Origin: JBBDSH01 sp040905045 | GTDB lineage: Bacteria; Pseudomonadota; Gammaproteobacteria; Eutrophobiales; Eutrophobiaceae | Length of the DNA: 11,252 nucleotides | Assembly: GCA_040905045.1 (NCBI GenBank) | Contig: JBBDSH010000016.1 | Location: 1 to 11,252 of the forward strand | Direction: 5' to 3' | In this document: positions 6,199-11,252 of the stretch, one piece after another | Layout: each line of letters begins with the position of its first letter | How positions within the stretch are numbered: the first letter of the stretch is position 1 | Made by a program: the position numbers and the translations under genes | Notes under the pieces: generated by a model | The model's input: only the letters and a program-made list of their open reading frames with translations | Databases searched by the model: none | Told to the model about the DNA's origin: nothing

Positions 6199-7376
6199 GA
6201 CCGCGCTCCGGAGACGAAATCCCGTATCAGATCCGTCAGCATCGTCACAATCCGCCCGGCGTCTTCATCGGAGATAATCAACGGCGGCAACAATCGCACG
6301 ACATTGTCCCGGGTCACATTGATCAGCAATCGTTGTTGCAGGGCCGCCTCAACCAGTTCCCTGCATTCCTCTTCCAGTTCGATGCCGAGCATGAGTCCTT
6401 TGCCGCGAATATCCCTGACGCCGCCCAGGCCGGCCAACTGGCTATGGAGTCCGTCCAGCATGGAAGCACCCAGTTGCGCGGCCTGTTGATCCAGTTTCTG
6501 CGACTCCATGGTCTCGATGACCGTCAGGGCCGCCCGCGCCGCCAGCGGATTGCCGCCGAAGGTACTGCCGTGGGTTCCGGGCGTCAGCGTTGCGGCCGTC
6601 TCTTTCATTACCAGACAGGCGCCGATGGGCACGCCGTTGCCCAGGGACTTGGCCAGCGTCATGATATCCGGCTGGATATCTTCATGCTGAAAGGCGAACC
6701 AGCGGCCGGTCCGGCAGAGACCGGTCTGCACCTCGTCCACCACCAGCAGCCAGCCATGCCTGTCACAGAGCGCCGCCACCTGTTTCAGATAGCCCTTAGC
6801 GGGAATAATGACACCCCCCTCACCCTGTATCGCTTCGAGCATAACCGCAACAATGGACGTGTCGGCGGCGAGGGCTTCCAGGGCCGCCACGTCATTGTAG
6901 GGAACATGAATGAATCCTTCCGGCAATGGCGCGAAGGCTTCCTGTTGTTTGCCGTTGCCCGTGGCAGTCAGTGTTGCCAGTGTACGGCCGTGAAAACCAC
7001 CGTCCATGGTGACGATAACTGGCTTTTCCACACCCCGATCATGCCCGTATTTACGGCATACCTTGATAGCTGTCTCGTTGGCCTCCGCACCGGAATTGTT
7101 GAAAAATACCCGATCGAAACCCGACAACCGGCACAGTGTCTGCGCCAGCTGTTCCTGCAGAGGCATTTCATAAAGATTGGAGGTATGGATCAGACGGGTG
7201 GCCTGATCGCTGACGGCAGCGGCCACCGCCGGATGCGCATGCCCCAGGGAACAAACGGCGATGCCGGCCAGAGCATCCAGGTAGTGGTTGCCCTGTGTAT
7301 CCGTAAGCCAGGCACCGTCGCCGGACTCAAAGGCCACGGGCAGTCTCTTGTAGGTTTCCATTATGGCACTGCTCAT
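6195..7376 (-). CDS. argD: Acetylornithine aminotransferase
   Basis: This PLP-dependent class III aminotransferase converts N-acetylglutamate semialdehyde to N-acetylornithine, using glutamate, in arginine synthesis. Many ArgD enzymes also act on succinyl-diaminopimelate in lysine synthesis. I chose ATG 7374-7376 (393 residues), because AGGA lies 7 bases upstream; a TTG six codons earlier lacks such a site. Visible motifs are the cofactor phosphate-binding NSGAEAN (94-100), GGFHGRT (126-132), VVDEVQTG (212-219) with the PLP-contacting Asp214, and the Schiff-base Lys243 in TLAKSLGNG. Length is normal. It overlaps argF by 4 bases. A terminator-like hairpin lies just upstream, and no distinct promoter or ArgR box was recognised between hairpin and start. 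Confidence 0.96.
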   Translation of the reverse strand: MSSAIMETYKRLPVAFESGDGAWLTDTQGNHYLDALAGIAVCSLGHAHPAVAAAVSDQATRLIHTSNLYEMPLQEQLAQTLCRLSGFDRVFFNNSGAEANETAIKVCRKYGHDRGVEKPVIVTMDGGFHGRTLATLTATGNGKQQEAFAPLPEGFIHVPYNDVAALEALAADTSIVAVMLEAIQGEGGVIIPAKGYLKQVAALCDRHGWLLVVDEVQTGLCRTGRWFAFQHEDIQPDIMTLAKSLGNGVPIGACLVMKETAATLTPGTHGSTFGGNPLAARAALTVIETMESQKLDQQAAQLGASMLDGLHSQLAGLGGVRDIRGKGLMLGIELEEECRELVEAALQQRLLINVTRDNVVRLLPPLIISDEDAGRIVTMLTDLIRDFVSGARS

Positions 7377-7414
7377 ATCGTTTCCTGGCGGCAAAATTCA
7401 TTGATCAAAACAAG

Positions 7415-7437
7415 AAGCCCGGCGTATAGCCGGGCTT
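7415..7437 (-). terminator. Intrinsic terminator between the PuuD-like gene and argD
   Basis: AAGCCCGGC (7415-7423) pairs perfectly with GCCGGGCTT (7429-7437) over a 5-base loop, giving a nine-pair, mostly G/C stem. On the minus strand the stem is followed by CTTGTTTT, a usable U-rich tract. It lies 26 bases after the stop of the PuuD-like gene and 38 before the argD ATG, so it either ends the first transcript or attenuates read-through into argDF. Confidence 0.75.
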
Positions 7438-7463
7438 GGGATTGCTCCTCTTGCGAGTTCGAA

Positions 7464-8051
7464 TTATAAGGGAAATCCGTGCATCTGTCCCACCATGCAC
7501 ATGAGCATCGGAATGGACAGAAAGGTATTGGTCCGGGACGCCATCAGGGCCACGGTCTTGGCACTGGCTTTCTGCTCATCAGTCGCCTCCACCAGACCCA
7601 GGATTTTCTTCTGATTCGGCCAAATCAATACCCAGACATTGAAGAGCATGATGGTGCCCAGCCAGGCACCGACACCGATGACGGCCACGCCCGGCTGCAG
7701 TGTAAAGCTGTCGACAAAACCGAAACCGGCCACTTCCAGGGCGGCGGCACCGGTCAGCCAGGTCAGCAAGGCACTCCAGCGAAACCACCACAGGGCGCGC
7801 GGAGCAACGTATTTATTAATGGCGGCCGGGCCGGGGCCGTCACTGTCGGCGCCGGCATCGGCAACCGCCGGGACCTGGACAAAATTGAAGTAATACAGCA
7901 AGCCGATCCAGATAACGCCGAAGAAAACATGCAGCCACACCACCAGTGACCATTTCGCCATGTCCGTGGGCGCATCCATAATCAATGCGATGACGACCGC
8001 GGTGATAAAACCGAGAATGATGGTCCCCGTAACGGATCTCAACGGATTCAT
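7464..8051 (-). CDS. Five-helix membrane protein, urate hydroxylase PuuD N-terminal-like (DUF989 type), without cytochrome c domain
   Basis: This is a 195-residue inner-membrane protein with five predicted helices at about 8-26, 35-60, 86-108, 121-144 and 172-190. The pattern WLHVFFGVIWIGLLYYFNFVQVP, RWSALLTWLTG, GVGAWLGTIMLFNVWVLIWPNQKK and ASRTNTFLSIPMLM matches the N-terminal membrane domain family of PuuD (Urate_ox_N, formerly DUF989) as I recognise it. In PuuD this domain is followed by a cytochrome c domain and takes part in urate oxidation. Here the protein stops after helix five and there is no CxxCH, so urate hydroxylase activity should not be assumed. His41 in helix 2 and His191 near the C-terminus are possible haem ligands (inference). 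ATG at 8049-8051 is chosen because GGGGG lies 9 bases upstream; a TTG three codons earlier would abut that site. Confidence 0.75.
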   Translation of the reverse strand: MNPLRSVTGTIILGFITAVVIALIMDAPTDMAKWSLVVWLHVFFGVIWIGLLYYFNFVQVPAVADAGADSDGPGPAAINKYVAPRALWWFRWSALLTWLTGAAALEVAGFGFVDSFTLQPGVAVIGVGAWLGTIMLFNVWVLIWPNQKKILGLVEATDEQKASAKTVALMASRTNTFLSIPMLMCMVGQMHGFPL

Positions 8052-8090
8052 GATATTCAACCCCCTGTAAAGTGAATGTACCTGCTACCA

Positions 8091-8116
8091 TTGACCCTGA
8101 AAGTATACTGTGTCAA
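8091..8116. promoter_or_regulatory. Possible operator in the divergent PuuD-like/hyuB gap
   Basis: TTGAC (8091-8095) and GTCAA (8112-8116) form an inverted pair around 16 bases that include GTATAC. It lies between the two divergent genes, where a shared regulator would bind. The half-sites are short and the inner bases match only partly. Each half-site also resembles part of a -35 hexamer, but neither has a good -10 at the right distance. Confidence 0.2.
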
Positions 8117-8163
8117 CCGGAGCCTTTCATCCTGGACTCGGACACTCAAAAAATATTATAAAA

Positions 8164-9699
8164 ATGAACAGCATAGAACTCAGTTTGTTCCAGAACCGGA
8201 TCCAGGCCGTGTGCGACGAAATGGGTGCGGTCCTGCGCGGCAGCGCCTTCTCGCCGAATATCAAGGATCGCCTGGACTTCTCCTGTGCCGTCTTCGATGC
8301 CGCCGGCGCCCTCTGCGCACAGGCCGCCCATATCCCCGTCCACCTGGGCAGTATGGCCTACGCCATGGCCGATATTGTGGAACGCTTCGACTGGCGTGAC
8401 GGCGATATGATCATTCTCAATGATCCCTATCTCGGCGGAACACATCTGCCCGACATCACCCTGGTAGCGCCGGTATTCGCCGATACGGACAAACCCCTGG
8501 CCTTCGTAGCCAACCGCGCCCATCATGCCGATATCGGTGCCGCCACACCCGGCTCCATGCCTGTCGCCACGCACCTCTCTGAAGAAGGCCTGATAATACC
8601 TCCGACCCTGATAATGCGAAGGCACAAACCTGTCACTGGCACCCTGGAAAGCATACTGGCTGAGCTGAACAACCGTACGGCGGGTTACGCCGACCTGAGT
8701 GCCCAGATGAGCGCCAATCACTCCGGCCGCCGGCGCATGGCAACCCTTATCCGGACCATGGGGCGGCATGACTTCATCACCGCGCTGGAGGAGGTCAATG
8801 ACTACGCCGAACGGCTGGCGCGTACCGGAATCGGCCATCTGCCGGCGGGACGCTACAGCTTTACCGATGTCATGGACGACGACGGCACAGGCAAGGAGGA
8901 CATCGCCATCAAGGCGACTTTAATCATTGATGATAACGGCATCCTGATTGATTTCGATGGTACCGCGCCCCAGGTTTCCGGCAACATCAATTGCCCATTG
9001 TCCGTCACGGCGGCCGCCGTGTATTACTGTTTCTATTGCCTGATGCCGCCGGAAACACCGGCCTGTGCCGGCAGCTTCCGCCCGTTGACCCTGAAAGCGC
9101 CGGCGGGCAGCGTTCTGAACGCCGCCAGTCCCGCCGCGGTGGCCGCCGGCAATGTGGAAACCAGCAGCCGCATCGTTGACGTCATCCTTGGCGCCCTGTC
9201 CCGGGCCGTGCCCGACCGGGTACCCGCCGCCAGTCAGGGCAGCATGAATAATATCGCCATGGGCGGCAGCGGCTGGGATTACTATGAAACCATCGGCGGC
9301 GGCAGCGGCGCCGGTCCACGCTGCAACGGTCTGGATGGCATTCAAACCCATATGACCAACACCCTGAACACACCCATTGAAGTGGTGGAAATGCATTATC
9401 CACTGCGTATCACCCGCTATGCCCTGCGGCAAGGCTCCGGCGGGGCGGGACGTCACAGCGGCGGCGAAGGCCTGTGCCGGGAATACGAATTCACCTCGGC
9501 GGCATCAGTGACATTACTGACCGAACGCCGCCGTCATTCGCCCTGGGGCCTGGCGGGCGGCAACAACGGACTAAGCGGGCGCAATTCCATCAACGGCACA
9601 CCCTTGCCGGGCAAAACCCAACGTAATGTCGGGATCGGGGATCGACTGCTGATCGAGACTCCCGGTGGCGGCGGCTGGGGTAAACCAACATCAACGTAG
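8164..9699 (+). CDS. Hydantoinase B / 5-oxoprolinase-type (HyuB family) protein, without an adjacent HyuA
   Basis: The 511-residue protein is of the HyuB family (the C-terminal half of 5-oxoprolinase; also subunits of N-methylhydantoinase and acetone carboxylase). Family stretches are KDRLDFSCAVFD (34-45), NDPYLGGTHLPD (86-97), RAHHADIG (118-125), a central GNVETSSRI, SGGEGLCREYEF, and the terminal ETPGGGGWG. It appears complete. The start at ATG 8164 matches the family's usual N-terminus (IEL...Q-x-AVCDEMG); a GTG 18 codons earlier is unlikely. There is no Shine-Dalgarno, only AAATATTATAAAA before the ATG. HyuB normally works with an ATP-hydrolysing HyuA encoded alongside. None is present on either side, so substrate and activity (hydantoin, oxoproline or another ring amide) cannot be assigned. 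Confidence 0.88.
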   Translation: MNSIELSLFQNRIQAVCDEMGAVLRGSAFSPNIKDRLDFSCAVFDAAGALCAQAAHIPVHLGSMAYAMADIVERFDWRDGDMIILNDPYLGGTHLPDITLVAPVFADTDKPLAFVANRAHHADIGAATPGSMPVATHLSEEGLIIPPTLIMRRHKPVTGTLESILAELNNRTAGYADLSAQMSANHSGRRRMATLIRTMGRHDFITALEEVNDYAERLARTGIGHLPAGRYSFTDVMDDDGTGKEDIAIKATLIIDDNGILIDFDGTAPQVSGNINCPLSVTAAAVYYCFYCLMPPETPACAGSFRPLTLKAPAGSVLNAASPAAVAAGNVETSSRIVDVILGALSRAVPDRVPAASQGSMNNIAMGGSGWDYYETIGGGSGAGPRCNGLDGIQTHMTNTLNTPIEVVEMHYPLRITRYALRQGSGGAGRHSGGEGLCREYEFTSAASVTLLTERRRHSPWGLAGGNNGLSGRNSINGTPLPGKTQRNVGIGDRLLIETPGGGGWGKPTST

Positions 9700-9722
9700 A
9701 TGTTATAAATCATTTTAATTAA

Positions 9723-9875
9723 GCCACAGAGAGCCTGCCCCGGACTTGATCCGGGGACACAGAGGATCACAGAGTTATAGAGTACAGTGCAATCATAAAG
9801 CTATCCGATCTCTGTGTCCTCGAAAAACTGTTCCCGACGTTTTCTACCGCCTACATCCCTGCAGGCGTCTGTGGC
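9723..9875. repeat. CACAGAG-type inverted repeat element with CCCCGGA hairpin
   Basis: GCCACAGA (9723-9730) and TCTGTGGC (9868-9875) are exact 8-bp inverted ends. Inside are further CACAGAG copies (9758-9764, 9768-9774) and the inverse CTCTGTGTCCTC (9810-9821). Between the first two copies sits a hairpin CCCCGGA-cttga-TCCGGGG (9738-9756). Repeats of the form CCACAGAG/CACAGAGG are recalled as scattered in intergenic DNA of many proteobacteria. The hairpin looks like a separate small repeat placed within it. Confidence 0.6.
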
Positions 9876-9939
9876 AAATACAAAGGGCTGAACTAACCCT
9901 ACAAGTGAAATCGCACTTTTAACAGGCAAAAGAAACCAT

Positions 9940-9945
9940 TATACT
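9940..9945 (+). promoter_or_regulatory. Candidate -10 element for grxD
   Basis: TATACT lies 64 bases before the grxD ATG, with only a poor -35 (TTTTAA at 9917-9922, 17 bases upstream). A perfect TTGACA at 9971-9976 is an alternative -35, but its -10 position (ATTCAG at 9994-9999) is weak and would give a leader of only a few bases. Neither is convincing. Confidence 0.25.
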
Positions 9946-10009
9946 TATACCCGAGAAATTTACTGGGGTATTGACAACATACTCCACAAACCGATTCAGA
10001 GGTATCCAA

Positions 10010-10333
10010 ATGGACGTCATCGAAGAGATCAAAAGCACCATTCAAGACAACCCCGTTATCCTTTTCATGAAAGGGACGCCGGACTTGCCGCAATGCGGTT
10101 TCTCCATGCGCACCGCCGAGGCGGTGAAATCCTGCGGTGTGGATTTCGGCTACGTGGACGTCCTGGCTACCCCGGAGGTTCGCGAAAACCTGCCCAGGGT
10201 CTCCAACTGGCCTACCTTCCCGCAACTGTTCATCAACGGTGAACTGGTTGGCGGCTGCGATATCGTACTGGATCTTCACCAGAAGGGTGAACTGCAGACG
10301 ATGCTGCAGGAAGCCGTGCCAACCGAAGAATAA
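10010..10333 (+). CDS. grxD: Monothiol glutaredoxin, CGFS type
   Basis: This 107-residue cytoplasmic protein is of the Grx4/GrxD class, which binds and transfers [2Fe-2S] clusters with glutathione rather than acting mainly as a disulfide reductase. The active site is CGFS at 29-32, preceded by the class-specific ILFMKGTPDLPQ. WPTFPQLFINGELVGGCDI carries the cis-proline and the glutathione-binding GGCD. The ATG at 10010 is preceded by AGAGG about 8 bases upstream. A TTG 13 codons earlier is in frame but gives a non-family extension. It is convergent with dnaQ; an inverted repeat lies between the two stops. Confidence 0.96.
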   Translation: MDVIEEIKSTIQDNPVILFMKGTPDLPQCGFSMRTAEAVKSCGVDFGYVDVLATPEVRENLPRVSNWPTFPQLFINGELVGGCDIVLDLHQKGELQTMLQEAVPTEE

Positions 10334-10389
10334 AAATCTGAGTTACACGTACCTGGTGTATTAAGTGTCACGCCATGGCATTACCAGTG

Positions 10390-10459
10390 AGGAGTGAGGC
10401 GTAAGGTGTAAGGCGTAACCTCCACTGCCCCTTCTCCTCACACCTGACGCCTCACTCCT
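10390..10459. repeat. 24-bp inverted repeat spanning the grxD-dnaQ junction, possible bidirectional terminator
   Basis: Arms 10390-10413 and 10436-10459 pair at 22 of 24 positions (aggagtgaggcgt in common) around a 22-base spacer. The purine-rich units (GTAAGG, GTGAGG) are repeated within each arm. The right arm covers the dnaQ stop codon at 10452-10454 and its penultimate codons. The hairpin lies between convergent genes where a terminator is needed, but lacks a clear T-run on either side. Repeats of this GTGAGGAGTAAGG style are recalled from many bacterial genomes. Confidence 0.75.
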
Positions 10460-11174
10460 TACTCTCCATGCGCAGCCACAGGCAGTTGCCATCGGATTCT
10501 TTCTGAATGACGTCTAGACGCTGGCGGTGCGTCGCCAGTTCCTCCGCCGTCGGCTGAATCAGCTTCAGCGACCGCTGACGCCGGTTCCCGGCTGCACTGT
10601 CAAAAGCGGCAATCACGGCCTGATCTTCCTGTTCTTCTTCCAGCAAGAGGGTGGCCTGTCCGCCGGTCATGGCCAGATACACATCCAGTAAAATTTGCGC
10701 ATCCAGCAATGCCCCGTGCAGATCACGTTGCGAATTATCCACTTCGTAACGCTGACACAGGGCATCAAGATTGTTTTTTTGCCCGGGATGTTTTTCCCTG
10801 GCCATTACCAGCGTATCCGTGATTATACAGTGGTCCCTGATACAGCCCCATTCATTGCCCAGACGCTTCAGTTCCTCGTTCAGAAATTCCTCGTCGAAGG
10901 GTGCGTTGTGGATGATGACTTCACTGTCGCGAATAAAGTCAATAAACGACTGCGCAATGTCGGCAAACACAGGCTTGTCCGCCAGATCCTCATTGCTGAT
11001 GCCGTGTACCTCGAAGGCCCCGTCGTCAACGGCACGCTGCGGATTGATATACTGGTGATAATAGCGATCGGTCTTGCGGCGGTTTATCAGTTCCACACAA
11101 CCGATTTCAATAATGCGATGCCCCTGCGAAGCATCAAGACCGGTGGTTTCCGTATCGACGATAACCTGTCGCAT
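10452..11174 (-). CDS. dnaQ: DNA polymerase III epsilon subunit (3'-5' proofreading exonuclease)
   Basis: This is the proofreading subunit of the replicative polymerase core. The 240-residue protein is a DEDDh exonuclease: ExoI VDTETTGLD (Asp7, Glu9), ExoII IIHNAPFDEEF (Asp94), ExoIII HGALLDAQILLD (His153, Asp158). After the catalytic domain, QATLLL (173-178) matches in position the weak beta-clamp-binding motif of E. coli epsilon (QTSMAF). The C-terminal tail, about 185-240, would bind the polymerase alpha subunit. The ATG (11172-11174) has AGGAGA about 7 bases upstream on the minus strand. The last few residues (SKE) and the stop fall in an inverted repeat, so the C-terminal end may differ slightly from relatives. 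It is convergent with grxD. Confidence 0.96.
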   Translation of the reverse strand: MRQVIVDTETTGLDASQGHRIIEIGCVELINRRKTDRYYHQYINPQRAVDDGAFEVHGISNEDLADKPVFADIAQSFIDFIRDSEVIIHNAPFDEEFLNEELKRLGNEWGCIRDHCIITDTLVMAREKHPGQKNNLDALCQRYEVDNSQRDLHGALLDAQILLDVYLAMTGGQATLLLEEEQEDQAVIAAFDSAAGNRRQRSLKLIQPTAEELATHRQRLDVIQKESDGNCLWLRMESKE

Positions 11175-11209
11175 GTTTCGTCTCCTAGTACCTCGATACA
11201 GGAATTATG

Positions 11210-11252
11210 ATGAATTCAGCGCCGGACCAGGGCCTTTCCCGCAAGGCGCGGC
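11210..11252 (+). CDS. Possible start of a divergent gene, cut by the window edge
   Basis: An open frame begins ATGAATTCAGCG at 11210 (a second ATG directly precedes it at 11207) and reads MNSAPDQGLSRKAR to the edge. AGGA at 11200-11203 gives a well-spaced Shine-Dalgarno for the 11210 start. Only 14 codons are visible, so the product is unknown. On the other strand a short frame ending just before dnaQ (for example the tail of an upstream gene) is an equally possible reading. Confidence 0.3.
   Translation, partial: MNSAPDQGLSRKAR

Larger units (their letters stand above)
9700..10009. other. 310-bp non-coding gap between the hyuB-like gene and grxD
   Basis: No credible gene. The first 180 bases hold a CACAGAG-type repeat with an embedded CCCCGGA hairpin. 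The remainder is AT-rich leader sequence of grxD with weak promoter candidates. No T-run terminator for the hyuB-like gene was seen. Confidence 0.7.

Noticed and set aside
6333..7469. Long open frame of 378 codons on the plus strand opposite argD
   Set aside because: It is the mirror of argD, which has all expected catalytic motifs. The plus-strand product shows no recognisable domain and arises from the GC-biased third positions.
8146..8838. 230-codon open frame on the minus strand opposite the hyuB-like gene
   Set aside because: The glycine/histidine-rich product has no family features and lies wholly opposite a well-supported gene.
9738..9756. CCCCGGA hairpin as an intrinsic terminator of the hyuB-like gene
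   Set aside because: The stem is followed by acacagagg on the plus strand and by cagg on the minus strand, with no T-run. It is better seen as a small repeat.

Overview
The window is ordinary chromosomal DNA of a gammaproteobacterium. The strongest evidence is the block surE-pcm-nlpD-rpoS in the order and orientation typical of that class, together with an adenylate kinase lacking zinc cysteines in its LID, a CGFS monothiol glutaredoxin, a DnaQ epsilon subunit and a lysine/alanine-rich histone H1-like protein. A free-living, moderately GC-rich lineage, perhaps near the sulfur-oxidising orders, is a guess. Nothing here fixes the genus.

Layout. Positions 1-99 (minus) hold the start of a histone H1-like protein built from a 15-bp tandem repeat, with a good promoter upstream. 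adk (343-1005, minus) is divergent from a small Mth938/NDUFAF3-like gene (1068-1451, plus). That gene converges, with a 4-bp gap, on the stationary-phase block transcribed leftward: surE, pcm, nlpD, rpoS (4886 down to 1456). A 406-bp gap with nested inverted and direct repeats (4887-5292) separates it from the arginine pair argD-argF (7376 down to 5293, overlapping by 4 bp). Upstream of argD, across a terminator hairpin, lies a five-helix membrane protein related to the N-terminal domain of urate hydroxylase PuuD (8051-7464, minus). It is divergent from a lone hydantoinase B/oxoprolinase-type gene (8164-9699, plus). After a repeat-rich 310-bp gap come grxD (10010-10333, plus) and, convergent with it, dnaQ (11174-10452, minus). 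A possible further gene starts divergently at 11210 and runs off the window.

How the genes fit together. surE, pcm, nlpD and rpoS serve stationary-phase survival: nucleotide turnover, protein repair, activation of cell-wall amidases, and the general stress sigma factor. argD and argF catalyse two steps of arginine synthesis. adk, dnaQ and grxD are housekeeping genes. The hyuB-like and PuuD-like genes could both relate to purine or hydantoin chemistry, but the usual partners (HyuA, the cytochrome c domain) are absent, so that link is speculative.

I found no new defence system, mobile element with a transposase, CRISPR array, tRNA or rRNA. The less explained sequence is intergenic: a perfect 25-bp inverted repeat nested in degenerate 22-bp repeats upstream of surE, a 16-bp motif shared between two gaps, a CACAGAG-type repeat, and an inverted repeat that supplies the last codons of dnaQ.
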